A stretch of DNA of 64,000 nucleotides from DMER01 sp003451645 (GTDB taxonomy: Bacteria > Pseudomonadota > Alphaproteobacteria > Micropepsales > Micropepsaceae), in NCBI GenBank assembly GCA_031976175.1, contig DALYLR010000017.1, positions 1 to 64,000 on the forward strand, read 5' to 3'. Position numbers and translations under genes: made by a program. This document shows positions 16,505 through 26,598 of this stretch, piece after piece; the first letter of the stretch is position 1; every line of letters begins with the position of its first letter. Below the pieces are notes generated by a model, which searched no databases, had not been told where the DNA came from, and saw only the letters and a list, made by a program, of their open reading frames with translations.

Positions 16505-18292
16505 CTATTCAACCTTTTGCGGTTGCGCCTTCAGTTGAGCGCCTTGTGCGCGGCTTTCGTCACGCAGCTGGAGCAGCGCGTCGCGAACGGCAGGCGTGTC
16601 CAAAATCTCGGCCATCAGCGCGAGCGTGCGTACGACTGAGGTCGACGTACCAAAAGCCTCTGAAATCGCTTCCGCCGGAGTCTTCACGCGCGGGAAGCGC
16701 TTCAATGTCACGCTGTCCTTCTCCGCGACACCGGCCAGCTTCTTGGCTTCGTCCAGCGCCTGGCGGAAGCCGCCAAGCTCGTCGACCAGTCCACGCTCCT
16801 TCGCGTCGGCGCCAGTCCAGACGCGGCCCTTGGCAACGTCACGGATCTTTTCCAAAGCCATCTTGCGGCCTTCGGCAACCTTCGCGGTGAAGTCGTTGTA
16901 GATAGCATCCAAGCTCGCATCCAGTTTGGCGCGTTGTTCCGGCGTGAAGCCTTGAACATCCGAGTTGATCAGCGCGTTCGTGCCCTCGTGGAGTTCGCGA
17001 ACATTGATCCCCAGAAGCTCATAGGTCTTGCCTAGAACCAACTTGCCACTCAGCACGCCGATCGATCCGGTGATCGTGGATGGGCTCGCATAGATCTTGT
17101 CGGCCGAGAGCGAGACATAATAGCCACCCGAGGCTGCGACATTGCCCATGCTGACTACGACCTTTTTGCCAGCTTTCTGCGCCTTGCGAACTGCTTGCAA
17201 GATTTGGTCGGAGGCAAGAGCCGAACCGCCCGGCGAGTTCACCCGGAACAAAATCACCTTGATGTTCTTGTCTTCCGTTGCGTCGCGGAAAGCCTTGGCC
17301 ACGGTGTCGCCACCGATCGAGCGCGAGCCGCCAAAGCCGCCATCTTCGGACTTGCCGTCTTGGATGCCGCCTTCGCCGGTGATCAGTGCGATGGAGGAGG
17401 TGCCGCCGCCCATCTCATCCTTAAACCAAGGATGACCAGCCTTTTCGAGATAATCGCTGTATTTGATCAGCTTTGCGTCCTTGCCGGCTTTGGACAGAGC
17501 TGCCTCTTTGGCTTCGTCATCATAGCCTTGCTTGTCGATCAGCTTGGCATCCAGCGCCGCTTGCGTCAGATGCGGCCCCGAATTGACGAGAGCGACATAC
17601 TCCTCCGTCGACATTTTGCGGTCCGCTGCGATTGCGGTTGTCGCATTGTCAAAGATCGACTTCAGCAGGCGCTGGGTCGCTTCGCGGTGTGCCGGCGTAT
17701 AGTCGTCCGCCAAGTAGGGAGCACCCGCGTTCTTATACTCATAGCGTTGCCCGATCTCGGCCTTGGCCTCGATCTTGTCGAGCAGATTCTTGAAGAACAT
17801 TGTTTGGGAAGCGATGCCGGCTGTGCCCAGCTCGCTCACCGGCTGAAGCCAAATTTCGTCCGCAGACGAGGCGAGCCAGTACTCACCAATGCCATTGGAA
17901 TAAAAAGCCTGGGCAAAGACCACCACAAACTTTTTCTTGGCCTTGAACGAGCGGATTGCGTCGCGAATTTCCTCGACATGCGCGCCCGCAATGCTACCGC
18001 CCCCGATGCGCAAGAGCGCACCCTTTACCCGGTCGTCATTCTCAGCCTTGGCCAGAGCGGCCACAATGTTGATGACCGAGGGGCCTTCATCCGCAAAAGG
18101 ATTTTCAGAGCGCGAGTCCACAACATTGGTGCGGAAGTCGAGCTCAAGCACCGCCAGCTTCGGTACTGAACGGTCAGGCCCGGCAAAGGCGCCGATCAGG
18201 CCCGAAATCAGGGCCACAATCACCAGGAAGATAATGATCGAGGCGAAGAAATTGAAAATTCCCGCCAAGCGCGCCAAAAACCAAGACCACAT
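16505..18292 (-). CDS. sppA: Signal peptide peptidase SppA, long form
   Basis: 595-residue inner-membrane serine protease degrading leftover signal peptides. One N-terminal membrane segment (about residues 8-35) precedes tandem S49 domains. The nucleophile Ser lies in GNVAASGGYYVSLSADKIYA, and the catalytic Lys is expected in the N-terminal repeat (around IGQRYEYKNAGAPY). The length fits the 67-kDa type. ATG 18292 begins MWSWFLARLAG, directly before the anchor; the frame stays open to 18334. It is convergent with the cyclase gene. A 149-base gap separates its start from the metallopeptidase gene on the same strand. Confidence 0.95.
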   Translation of the reverse strand: MWSWFLARLAGIFNFFASIIIFLVIVALISGLIGAFAGPDRSVPKLAVLELDFRTNVVDSRSENPFADEGPSVINIVAALAKAENDDRVKGALLRIGGGSIAGAHVEEIRDAIRSFKAKKKFVVVFAQAFYSNGIGEYWLASSADEIWLQPVSELGTAGIASQTMFFKNLLDKIEAKAEIGQRYEYKNAGAPYLADDYTPAHREATQRLLKSIFDNATTAIAADRKMSTEEYVALVNSGPHLTQAALDAKLIDKQGYDDEAKEAALSKAGKDAKLIKYSDYLEKAGHPWFKDEMGGGTSSIALITGEGGIQDGKSEDGGFGGSRSIGGDTVAKAFRDATEDKNIKVILFRVNSPGGSALASDQILQAVRKAQKAGKKVVVSMGNVAASGGYYVSLSADKIYASPSTITGSIGVLSGKLVLGKTYELLGINVRELHEGTNALINSDVQGFTPEQRAKLDASLDAIYNDFTAKVAEGRKMALEKIRDVAKGRVWTGADAKERGLVDELGGFRQALDEAKKLAGVAEKDSVTLKRFPRVKTPAEAISEAFGTSTSVVRTLALMAEILDTPAVRDALLQLRDESRAQGAQLKAQPQKVE

Positions 18293-18441
18293 AAGAGCCA
18301 CCCCTCCAGACAGACTAGCGTTATAATACCGCAAAAAAAGTCAATGTCCCGATCAACGAAATGGGAGCAAATGCTTCGGACCGCAAGCGCGGCCAAATTA
18401 TCACACCGCTCAAAAACGCCCTCACCCATCCGCGCCACGTG

Positions 18442-19314
18442 CTATAGCGGACCGGAAAACGTATTGCATGTGTCCATCGTGCCGGACTGCAAGCCCTTGG
18501 TAAACCAGCGCATTCGCTGTTCGGAGCTGCCGTGGGTGAAACTTTCCGGAACGATCCGGCCTTGCGCCTGCTGCTGCAGCCGGTCATCGCCCACAGCGGA
18601 TGCCGCCGCCAGACCTTCTTGAATGTCGCCTTGCTCCATAGACCGGAATTGGGCGTCTTCGTTGCGTGCCCACACACCCGCCAGGCAATCGGCGTGCAGT
18701 TCCAGCCGCACAGACCACTCATTTGCTTCGGCTTCGCTGGCTGCTCGTGAGCGGCGCGCGTTTACCTTCTGCGAGATCCCTAAGACGGTCTGGATATGGT
18801 GTCCGACCTCATGCGCAATCACGTAGGCTTGCGCGAAATCCCCTGGCGCGCCAAATTTGCGGTCGAGCTCCACAAAGAAGGACAGGTCGATATAGATTTT
18901 CTGATCTGCCGGACAGTAAAATGGTCCCATGCCCGCCTGGCCATTCCCGCACGCTGTCTCAGTTTCTCCGGTGTAAAGGACGAGCTTTGGCGGGGGGTAT
19001 TGCTGACCTTCCCGAGCGAAATACTGCGACCAGACGACCTCTGTGCTGGTGAGGACTTTGCCCGACCGCTCGCGCAGTGTGGCTTCGGTTTGCCCTTCTT
19101 GATAGGGTTTGCCAGGTTCGGCCGGAGCACTTTGTGCGCCCGGCTGCTGGCCCACCTGCCGAAGCAATTGCTGGGGGTCAATCCCCATCACCAGGGCCGC
19201 AACAAAGAGAATTATCAACCCGACGCCGCCAATTTGCCCTCCGCGCCGCAGGACGGACCTCTGACCCCGGCGGTCCTCGACATTTGAACTTTCCTGGTGG
19301 TGGTCGAGTTTCAC
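18442..19314 (-). CDS. Neutral zinc metallopeptidase, YpfJ family
   Basis: 290 residues with a single membrane anchor near the N-terminus (GGVGLIILFVAALVMG) and a periplasmic domain. The active site AHEVGHHIQ is the HEXXH zinc motif of the YpfJ/KPN_02809 family. The start is GTG 19314 (VKLDHHQES), with GGGGGA about 6 nt upstream; the frame is open to 19446 without a better signal. The physiological substrate of this family is not known. It is divergent from the polysaccharide deacetylase gene. Confidence 0.88.
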   Translation of the reverse strand: MKLDHHQESSNVEDRRGQRSVLRRGGQIGGVGLIILFVAALVMGIDPQQLLRQVGQQPGAQSAPAEPGKPYQEGQTEATLRERSGKVLTSTEVVWSQYFAREGQQYPPPKLVLYTGETETACGNGQAGMGPFYCPADQKIYIDLSFFVELDRKFGAPGDFAQAYVIAHEVGHHIQTVLGISQKVNARRSRAASEAEANEWSVRLELHADCLAGVWARNEDAQFRSMEQGDIQEGLAAASAVGDDRLQQQAQGRIVPESFTHGSSEQRMRWFTKGLQSGTMDTCNTFSGPL

Positions 19315-19504
19315 GTGTATCCCCCGTCTATTTTTCGCCCGTCTTCGACACTTCAGAACGCTATCTTGCCAAAAGTTTAGGCCGGTGTCAGCCGGACACA
19401 GGCCCGCTCTCGAATGCACAGGTTTAAACATTTCCCTTGCGTCCAAGAGTAAACATTTGCGACCATGAAAAAGTGGTGCAGCACTCGGGCACCATTGGGG
19501 GTTT

Positions 19505-20422
19505 ATGATGGGTGCGCGGGATAGGGCTCAGACGGCGAAGAGACGCGGCACAGCGTTGCGGTGGGCAGGGGCTTTGGCACTCAGCACCGCGATCGTGATG
19601 TTTGCGCCAGCCTCGTTCCCCGATCCGGCCTCCGCCCAGTTCCAAGAGGCGAATATCCATCATTCGGGCTTACTCGGTACTAAGACCTTGGCGCTGACCT
19701 TTGACGATGGGCCGTCCCGGTTTACGGGCGAATTGCTCGACATCCTCAAGGCCCACAATATCAAGGCGACGTTCTTTGTCCTGGGACGTCAGGCTGAGCG
19801 TTTCCCAACCTTACTCGCGCGTATGCGAGACGAAGGCCACGTGATCGCTAATCACTCGACGACCCATGCGCGTCTCGGACGCAAATATAGCCGCAATGCG
19901 GACATGCTGTTGGCCGAAGTGGGCGATACGCATGAGGTGATCGCGCCATTCCTGCGGCCTGGCCAAGGGCTCTACTTCCGCGCGCCCTATGGCTTCTGGC
20001 GGGTCTCGCATGCCGAGACTCTCAACGCCGATCCGGTGTTGCGCCATTATGTAGGCCCGGTGTTCTGGGATATTGGCGGGCACACGTCCATCGATGGTGA
20101 GGGTAAGGCGTCCGCCTCGGCTGACTGGGATTGCTGGCGCCGGGAATGGACGGCGGAGGAGTGCGAGGTTGGCTATATGCGCGAGATCGCCCGGAAGAAG
20201 GGCGGCGTGGCGCTGTTCCATGACGTGCGGGAGCGCACGATCAAGATGGTTGAGACAATGATACCCGTCCTCGTCGCGGACGGCTATCGCTTTGTCACGC
20301 TGGATCAAGTTCCCGCCTACGATCAGTACAAGACACCTCAGGATTTGCCGAGTGTGCCCGTCGCCTCGCTCGAGGGCCGTCAGCTTGCGGACAATAGCCC
20401 GCGCTGGACCTGGGTTCAGTAA
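19505..20422 (+). CDS. Secreted polysaccharide deacetylase (NodB homology)
   Basis: 305 residues, exported by a signal peptide ending near DPASAQ. It carries the carbohydrate esterase 4 motifs in order: TFDDGP (catalytic base and metal Asp), NHSTTH (metal His pair), RAPYGFWR, DWDCWRREW and LFHDV (catalytic His). It would deacetylate an N-acetylated sugar polymer, such as peptidoglycan or an exopolysaccharide, in the envelope. ATG 19505 and 19508 are both possible. It is convergent with oppA, with a hairpin between. Confidence 0.93.
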   Translation: MMGARDRAQTAKRRGTALRWAGALALSTAIVMFAPASFPDPASAQFQEANIHHSGLLGTKTLALTFDDGPSRFTGELLDILKAHNIKATFFVLGRQAERFPTLLARMRDEGHVIANHSTTHARLGRKYSRNADMLLAEVGDTHEVIAPFLRPGQGLYFRAPYGFWRVSHAETLNADPVLRHYVGPVFWDIGGHTSIDGEGKASASADWDCWRREWTAEECEVGYMREIARKKGGVALFHDVRERTIKMVETMIPVLVADGYRFVTLDQVPAYDQYKTPQDLPSVPVASLEGRQLADNSPRWTWVQ

Positions 20423-20480
20423 GCCAAGAAGCAGCGGTCTGAGCGTCGTGGCGCCGTGCCTGAACATACGCATTCGCCGA

Positions 20481-20513
20481 ACAAAATGAGGCGCCCGGAT
20501 TGCTCCGGACGCC
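20481..20513 (-). terminator. Terminator of the opp operon
   Basis: GGCGCCCGGA (20490-20499) and TCCGGACGCC (20504-20513) pair with one mismatch around a TTGC loop. On the minus strand the stem is followed by CTCATTTTGTT, a moderate U-tract, shortly after the oppA stop. Confidence 0.65.
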
Positions 20514-20537
20514 CCATATCCTCATATAGTACAAGGG

Positions 20538-22229
20538 CTATTTCAGCGACCCGGCCCGCGCGGAGATCGTAGCGGCCTCGGGCCCCAAATCCAAGTAGCG
20601 AGCCCGGTTGATCACGCGAGCATTCTCTACAAAGCCCTTCACATAGGACTTCACCAATTTGCGCTCGAACTGGTGGATGTTTGGCGTGGCGGGCAGGTCG
20701 CGCAGCAGGAGCGCATTCATCTTGCCCAGGATCTCGCCACGCTTCACAGGGTCCTTCTCATTGTCGGAGGCGATCATGAGCGCATCATATTCGGGGTTGT
20801 TATAGCCCGGATAATTCTGTGCCTTGGTCGTGCTCTCGAACAAGAACAGGATGTTCTTGGCGTCATTATAGTCCCAGACCCAGCCAGCCTGACCGACATC
20901 GTAGTTCTTGGTCTGCAGGGTCTTGTAGTGGACGGCCGTGTCTTGGCTCATGATCTCGGCATCCACGTAAATCTCCTGCCACATCGACTGCACAAAGACA
21001 GCCTGACGCTTGGCATCCGCTGTGTTGCCAATGTTGAAGGTTAGCTTCAGACGCTTGTTGGGGCCGTAACCTGCGGCCTCCATAAGTTTGCGGGCTTCCG
21101 CGCGGCGTTGCTCAAACGGCATGTCGGCGAAGAAAACCTTGTGCGACATGTCGGCATTGGCCATGCCCGGCGGGAAGAACGACACCGCAGGAACACCTAA
21201 CGCACCTTGAAAGACCTTCTCCAGCATCGTCTTGCGGTCGATCGACATGGCAAGCGCTTTGCGGATGCGCACATCGTCGAACGGCTTCCGGGTCATGTTG
21301 AAGACCGTGTAGAAGACGGCCAGATAGGTGTAGCTGCGCGCCTCGGACTTTAGTGTCGGGTTGGCGCGGATGCGCGCGAGCTCGGCGATTGGCCAGCGCT
21401 CATGCATGTCAAGCTCACCCGCTTGAAAGCGGCGGAATGCGGCCGGATCGTCTTGCGTTGGGAAATAGACCACACCGTCCAGCTTCACATTGGCAGCGTC
21501 GTAGAATTTCGGGTTCTTGGCCGCGATCACGCGGTCATTCTGGCGCCACTCCTTGAGCATGAACGGTCCATTCGTGACCATATTGCCGGCGCGGCTCCAT
21601 TTGTCGCCATGCTTGTCATAGGCATGTTTGGGGATCGGGTAGGTCGTGTAATGCGTGAGCAGCTCTGGCAAATAGGGCGCCGGCTTTTCGAGTTCGATGA
21701 CCAAGGTTTTGGCATCGATCGCCTTCACACCCAACTGCGCTGGTGGGATCTTGCCCGTATTGACCGCGCGTGCGCCTTTGATCGGGAATAGAACTTGCGC
21801 GTATTCGCGCGCATTGGCGGGATTGAGGATGCGCTGAAAGGCAAAGACAAAGTCATTGGCCGTCACAGGCACACCGTCCGACCAGGTGTGCGGACGAATG
21901 GTGAAGGTCCAGGACAAACCATCGGGTGCAGTCTTCACGCTGTCTGCGGCACCAAGGATCGGCTTGGCCGCCGCATCCTCTGTGTAAAGTCCCATGAACA
22001 AATCGCCGATAATGTTGTTCTCCCAGGTGCCGGTCGCTGAGTGGGGGTCGAGGCTGTTGGGTTCCGCGCCATTGCCGCGGATCAAGATCTTCTGCTGCGC
22101 GCTGGCCATATTGGCGAGGGCAAGCCCCAAGATCGTCACAAACATCAGCGCGGCAAACCATGCCAGTCGCGGTTGGGCGGTCTTTCTGGCAGCAACCGCT
22201 TTTGCGCGGGGTCGGTGATAAGGCGTCAC
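20538..22229 (-). CDS. oppA: Peptide ABC transporter substrate-binding protein (OppA-like)
   Basis: 563-residue periplasmic binding protein of the SBP family 5 type. The signal region includes a hydrophobic stretch FAALMFVTILGLALA ending near MASAQQ. Family signatures are RGNGAEPNSLDPHSATGTWENN near the mature N-terminus and the DGLSWTFTIRPHTWSDGVPV block. The GTG start at 22229 is preceded by GGGAGGA at good spacing. It lies 128 bases after oppF on the same strand, as the last gene of oppBCDFA. It delivers oligopeptides to OppBC. Confidence 0.9.
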   Translation of the reverse strand: MTPYHRPRAKAVAARKTAQPRLAWFAALMFVTILGLALANMASAQQKILIRGNGAEPNSLDPHSATGTWENNIIGDLFMGLYTEDAAAKPILGAADSVKTAPDGLSWTFTIRPHTWSDGVPVTANDFVFAFQRILNPANAREYAQVLFPIKGARAVNTGKIPPAQLGVKAIDAKTLVIELEKPAPYLPELLTHYTTYPIPKHAYDKHGDKWSRAGNMVTNGPFMLKEWRQNDRVIAAKNPKFYDAANVKLDGVVYFPTQDDPAAFRRFQAGELDMHERWPIAELARIRANPTLKSEARSYTYLAVFYTVFNMTRKPFDDVRIRKALAMSIDRKTMLEKVFQGALGVPAVSFFPPGMANADMSHKVFFADMPFEQRRAEARKLMEAAGYGPNKRLKLTFNIGNTADAKRQAVFVQSMWQEIYVDAEIMSQDTAVHYKTLQTKNYDVGQAGWVWDYNDAKNILFLFESTTKAQNYPGYNNPEYDALMIASDNEKDPVKRGEILGKMNALLLRDLPATPNIHQFERKLVKSYVKGFVENARVINRARYLDLGPEAATISARAGSLK

Positions 22230-22357
22230 TAAGGTGTCCTCCCATTAGACGTTATGGCCGGGAATATAGGTCTTGTACCGCAACCAATCGAGTAGCAATC
22301 ACGACAGAAAATGATGACAAAGTTGCGGCCCGTTGATCTTGCCGAACTGACAAAGCG

Positions 22358-23359
22358 TCAGTCCGGAAAATGGCAGGCTACGAGGTGATCCGCGCTCCCA
22401 CCGCGCGGTTCCAACTTCGGGATTTCAGCCGCGCATTTGGCTTGTGCTTTGGGGCAGCGGGTCCGAAACACGCAGCCCGATGGCGGATTGAGCGGGGAGG
22501 GCAAGTCGCCCTGGAGCACGATCCGGCGCTTTTCGCGCTCGACGGTGGGGTCAGGGACCGGCGCTGCCGATAGCAGCGCTTGCGTGTAGGGGTGACGCGG
22601 CCGCGCGTTGAGTGCCGTTGAGTCGGCGATCTCCATCACCTTGCCCAAATAGAGCACCAGCACGCGATGGCTCACATGGCGCACAACCGCCAGATCGTGG
22701 CTGATGAAAATGAGCGAAATGCCGAACTCTTTCTGCAAGTCGCCCAGCAAATTGATGATCTGCGCACGGATAGAGACATCGAGCGCTGAGACCGGTTCGT
22801 CCGCGATGATGAGCTTGGGCCGCAAGATCATCGCGCGCGCAATGCCGATGCGCTGATTCTGCCCGCCAGAGAATTCGTGCGGGTAACGGTTGATCATCTG
22901 CGGCAGAAGACCAACCTTGGCCATGATTTCTTCGACGCGGCGGCGGCGTTCGTCCCGGCCGATGCCGGGTTCGAACGTATCCAGCGGCTCCGCGATAATG
23001 TCACCCGCCGTCATCCGCGGATTGAGGCTGGCGAGAGGGTCTTGGAACACGATCTGCAGCGACTGCCGCTTGGGCTTCATCTTGGCACGGGAAAAGCCTG
23101 CGATGTTCTCACCCAGCCAGACGACCTGGCCTGCCGTCGGTTTGATCAGCTGCAAGACCGCGCGGCCGATTGTCGACTTGCCGGAGCCGGACTCGCCTAC
23201 CACGCCCAAGGTCTCGCCCGCGCGCACATCGAAGGACACGCCATCAACGGCTTTCAGCGCCAATTGGCGGCCAAACAGCCCTCCTTGGCGGACCGGGAAA
23301 TAGACCTTCAGCCCACGGACGGATAGGAGCGCGCTCGACGTTGCAGCGGGCTTACTCAT
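22358..23359 (-). CDS. oppF: Oligopeptide ABC transporter ATP-binding protein OppF
   Basis: 333-residue cytoplasmic ATPase. Walker A GESGSGKST, signature FSGGQNQRIGIARA, Walker B LIIADEPVSALD, and the C-terminal oligopeptide/dipeptide transporter extension with Cys residues (CVFRTRCPKAQAKC) that can bind a cluster in this family. ATG 23359 overlaps the oppD stop by ATGA. It powers OppBC together with OppD. Confidence 0.95.
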   Translation of the reverse strand: MSKPAATSSALLSVRGLKVYFPVRQGGLFGRQLALKAVDGVSFDVRAGETLGVVGESGSGKSTIGRAVLQLIKPTAGQVVWLGENIAGFSRAKMKPKRQSLQIVFQDPLASLNPRMTAGDIIAEPLDTFEPGIGRDERRRRVEEIMAKVGLLPQMINRYPHEFSGGQNQRIGIARAMILRPKLIIADEPVSALDVSIRAQIINLLGDLQKEFGISLIFISHDLAVVRHVSHRVLVLYLGKVMEIADSTALNARPRHPYTQALLSAAPVPDPTVEREKRRIVLQGDLPSPLNPPSGCVFRTRCPKAQAKCAAEIPKLEPRGGSADHLVACHFPD

Positions 23360-24360
23360 TTGAGCACCTCGCCCGATTCCGCAAAGCCTTTGAGATGGCA
23401 GGTCTTCAGCCGCCCTGGCGCGAACTCCAAAAGGGCCGGGCGCTCGGCCACGCAGCGATCGAACCGGTAATCGCACCGTTCTTGAAAGGTGCAGCCTTTG
23501 GGCAGTCTTTGAAGATTGGGTGGCTGTCCGCGAATGGCGCGCAGGCGTTCATCCGCGGGGCGGTCCATGCGCGGCACGGAGGCCAAGAGCCCGCGCGAGT
23601 AGGGGTGCTGCGGGTCGTCAAAGATATTGTGGACGGTGCCAACTTCGCAGAACGCGCCCGCATACATGACCTTGACCCGGTCGCAGAGGCCCGCGACCAC
23701 GCCCAGATCGTGGGTGATCATGATGATGGCGAGTTTCTTGCCCTGACTGCCCGTCGTGTTTTTCAGGTCCTGAAACAACTCCAAGATTTGTGCTTGCACG
23801 GTGACGTCAAGCGCGGTCGACGGCTCGTCCGCGATCAGCAATTCCGGCTCGCACAGCAGCGCCATCGCGATCATCACCCGCTGACGCATGCCGCCGGAAA
23901 ATTCGTGCGGGTACATATCCATGCGCCGCTTTGCGTCCGGGATTTTGACGAGCTCCAGCATCTCAAGCGCACGCCTGCGTGCGTCCGTCTCGCTCATGCC
24001 CTTGTGAATGACCAGTACCTCCGTCAGCTGACGGCTGATCTTCAGATGCGGCGTTAGGCTTGTCATTGGGTCTTGAAAGATCATCGTCATGCGCGAGCCG
24101 CGGATCTTGTTCAACGCGCGGGCGGGCATGTTCAACAGTTCCTGGCCATGGAACTTGGCGCTGCCGGTCGCCTTGCCATTGCCCGCGAGCAGGCCCATGA
24201 TGGCCATGAAGGTCTGGCTCTTGCCCGAGCCCGACTCGCCCACCACGCCCAGGCACTCGCCCTCATCCACATCGAAGTTGACGTTGCTGACCGCCTCAAC
24301 CGCACCTTCCGGGGTCGAGAAGCGGACATTCAGATCGCGCACGCTCAACACCGCGCTCAT
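23356..24360 (-). CDS. oppD: Oligopeptide ABC transporter ATP-binding protein OppD
   Basis: 334-residue ATPase, partner of OppF. Walker A GESGSGKSQ, signature FSGGMRQRVMIAMA, Walker B LLIADEPSTALD, then the OppD/DppD C-terminal tail with a Cys pair (CTFQERCDYRFDRC). Its start lies 4 bases after the oppC stop and its stop overlaps oppF, so the genes are tightly coupled. Confidence 0.95.
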   Translation of the reverse strand: MSAVLSVRDLNVRFSTPEGAVEAVSNVNFDVDEGECLGVVGESGSGKSQTFMAIMGLLAGNGKATGSAKFHGQELLNMPARALNKIRGSRMTMIFQDPMTSLTPHLKISRQLTEVLVIHKGMSETDARRRALEMLELVKIPDAKRRMDMYPHEFSGGMRQRVMIAMALLCEPELLIADEPSTALDVTVQAQILELFQDLKNTTGSQGKKLAIIMITHDLGVVAGLCDRVKVMYAGAFCEVGTVHNIFDDPQHPYSRGLLASVPRMDRPADERLRAIRGQPPNLQRLPKGCTFQERCDYRFDRCVAERPALLEFAPGRLKTCHLKGFAESGEVLK

Positions 24361-24364
24361 GGGC

Positions 24365-25375
24365 TTACCGGTCCTTCGGGTCCAAGGCGTCGCGCAAACC
24401 GTCGCCGATGAAGTTGAAACAGAACAAGGTGATCGACAGCATCAAGGCGGGATAGATCAGCATCCAGGAATAACTCTGCATTTGCTGCGCGCCTTCGGAG
24501 ATCAGCACGCCCCACGATGTCCATGGCTCTTGAACGCCCAGGCCCAAAAAGCTCAAGAAGCTCTCAGCCAGAATGACAGCGGGAACCGTCAGGGTCACAA
24601 AGACAATGACCGGTCCCACCACATTGGGCAGAATGTGACGGCGGATGATGGCCCAATTGCTGACGCCCGCTGCTTCGGCGGCCTCGATATACTCCTTGCG
24701 GCGGATGGACAATGTCTGACCACGGACAATTCGCGCCATGGTCAGCCACTCGACCGCACCGATGGCCACAAACATGAGCACAAAGTTGCGGCCGAAAACG
24801 ACCATCAGAATGATCACGAAGAAAATGAACGGCAGGGCATAGAGAATATCGACGAACCGCATCATGTAATTGTCGACGCGCCCACCCAGATAGCCTGCTG
24901 TGGCGCCATAGAGCACGCCGATAAAGAGTGCCACGATCGTGGCCGTTAGCCCGACCATGAGCGAGACGCCAGCGCCCAGAAATGTGCGTGTGAACAGGTC
25001 ACGCCCGTTGGCATCCGTGCCAAACCAGTGGCCTTGGCCAACGGCTTCCGGACATAGCTCTGCTTGCGACAGCGGCAGGGCAGCAGGCGCATAGCCGAGG
25101 CCTTCACGGACCCAATTGATCGCTTGCGTCACGCCACGCTCCGGGTTCAGGGCATCGGGTGGTGGGCATGCAACGCGGTCGTAATAATCTTTCTTGTAAG
25201 GATGCGGCGAGACATTCGGGACGACAATGGCGAGTGCGGCGATGATAAACAGTATGACCATCGAGGTAACTGCTGCACGATTCGCAAAAAGCCTGCGCCG
25301 CGCATCCTGCCAAAGGCTGCGCCCCTTGATCGGTTCGGCGGCCAACACCGCCTCTTCGGTGTCTTGGATTGCCAT
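24365..25375 (-). CDS. oppC: Oligopeptide ABC transporter permease OppC
   Basis: 336-residue inner-membrane permease. One N-terminal membrane segment is followed by a periplasmic domain and five helices. The cytoplasmic coupling motif EYIEAAEAAGVSNWAIIRRHILPN (EAA loop) is clear. The start codon shares one base with the oppB stop (TAATG), so translation is coupled. Confidence 0.95.
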   Translation of the reverse strand: MAIQDTEEAVLAAEPIKGRSLWQDARRRLFANRAAVTSMVILFIIAALAIVVPNVSPHPYKKDYYDRVACPPPDALNPERGVTQAINWVREGLGYAPAALPLSQAELCPEAVGQGHWFGTDANGRDLFTRTFLGAGVSLMVGLTATIVALFIGVLYGATAGYLGGRVDNYMMRFVDILYALPFIFFVIILMVVFGRNFVLMFVAIGAVEWLTMARIVRGQTLSIRRKEYIEAAEAAGVSNWAIIRRHILPNVVGPVIVFVTLTVPAVILAESFLSFLGLGVQEPWTSWGVLISEGAQQMQSYSWMLIYPALMLSITLFCFNFIGDGLRDALDPKDR

Positions 25376-26451
25376 TAGTCGAACCTCACCTTGGGATCGA
25401 GGAGGCCGTAGACAACGTCCGCTATGAGGTTCAGTGCAATGACCAAGCCTGCATAAAGGATGATCACGCCCATCACGAGAGTATAGTCGCGCTCAATAGC
25501 GCCGGTGACGAAGTACTTGCCGATCCCGGGAAGCTGAAAGATCTGCTCGATCACCAGCGAGCCTGTCACCAAAGCAGCGGTTGCGGGCCCTAGGTAACTT
25601 ACCAAAGGCAGAAGGGCCGCACGCAAGGCGTGGCGGCCGATCACCAGCCGCTCCGGCAAGCCCTTGGCGCGCGCGGTCCGGACAAAGTTGGAGCGCATGA
25701 TCTCAATCATCCCGCCGCGCGTGAGGCGCGAGATCACTGCGATTTGGGGGAGGGCAAGACAGGTCACAGGCAGGATCAAATGGTTGAACGCCCCGCCGCC
25801 CCAGGTGGCTACAGGTAAAACACCCATGTAAACGCCAAAAATCAGAGTCAGGATGGGCGCCATGACAAAGCTCGGGATGGTGATGCCGATCATCGCGATC
25901 GTCATGAGCGAATAGTCCTGCAGCCGGTTCTGGTTAAGCGCTGCCAGAATGCCAAAGGTGACGCCAATTGCGGTGGCGAGCAGGATCGCCGAAATGCCCA
26001 GGATCGCGCTTACTGGCGCGCCATCGGCAATCAATTCGCTGACAGAAAAGTCCTTCTTTTTGAAGCTGGGGCCGAAATCGCCCTGCAGCAATTTACCAAA
26101 ATATCCGCCCAGGCACTTGATCTCGCGCTGAACGCCGCCGGTCTCGCGAAATGCTCCGCGCACGTACTGCAGCCCGCGCCCTGAGAGCGCTGCGGCATCA
26201 GGCGGCTGGCCCGTCTGCCACATCGCAAAGCGTTGCTGACACACGAAGCTATCGACGTAAATGAACTGCTGCAACAAGGGCTTATCGAGATCGTAAGCCG
26301 CCAGCACGTTCTTCTCGATCTCTGGCGGTAGCGCACGCTCTTGCGTAAACGGCCCGCCGGGCGCGATGCGCATCATGAAAAAACACATCACGATGATGAG
26401 GAACAATGTGGGTATCGCCCCCACCAAACGCTGGATCACATAGCGAAGCAT
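25375..26451 (-). CDS. oppB: Oligopeptide ABC transporter permease OppB
   Basis: 358-residue inner-membrane permease. It begins MLRYVIQRLVGAIPTLFLII, typical of OppB/DppB, and has the EAA loop VRTARAKGLPERLVIGRHALR. It is about 50 residues longer than E. coli OppB, the extra part being in the periplasmic loop between helices 1 and 2 (around residues 55-135, with two Cys). ATG 26451 was chosen; the open frame to 26517 has no hydrophobic start. It is the first gene of oppBCDFA, 147 bases after a TetR gene on the same strand. Confidence 0.93.
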   Translation of the reverse strand: MLRYVIQRLVGAIPTLFLIIVMCFFMMRIAPGGPFTQERALPPEIEKNVLAAYDLDKPLLQQFIYVDSFVCQQRFAMWQTGQPPDAAALSGRGLQYVRGAFRETGGVQREIKCLGGYFGKLLQGDFGPSFKKKDFSVSELIADGAPVSAILGISAILLATAIGVTFGILAALNQNRLQDYSLMTIAMIGITIPSFVMAPILTLIFGVYMGVLPVATWGGGAFNHLILPVTCLALPQIAVISRLTRGGMIEIMRSNFVRTARAKGLPERLVIGRHALRAALLPLVSYLGPATAALVTGSLVIEQIFQLPGIGKYFVTGAIERDYTLVMGVIILYAGLVIALNLIADVVYGLLDPKVRFD

Positions 26452-26598
26452 CGAATGTGGTCCGTTCCCCAAAAATCTTGCTATCAATGGCGGCCGCGCT
26501 GACGGGCACGGCCACAATCCCCTGCCACAGAAGGTTCACGAGGGGCCTGCCAAAGTCAATGGCGGAACTGCCAGTAACCTTGAAAAGTCAAGCGATCG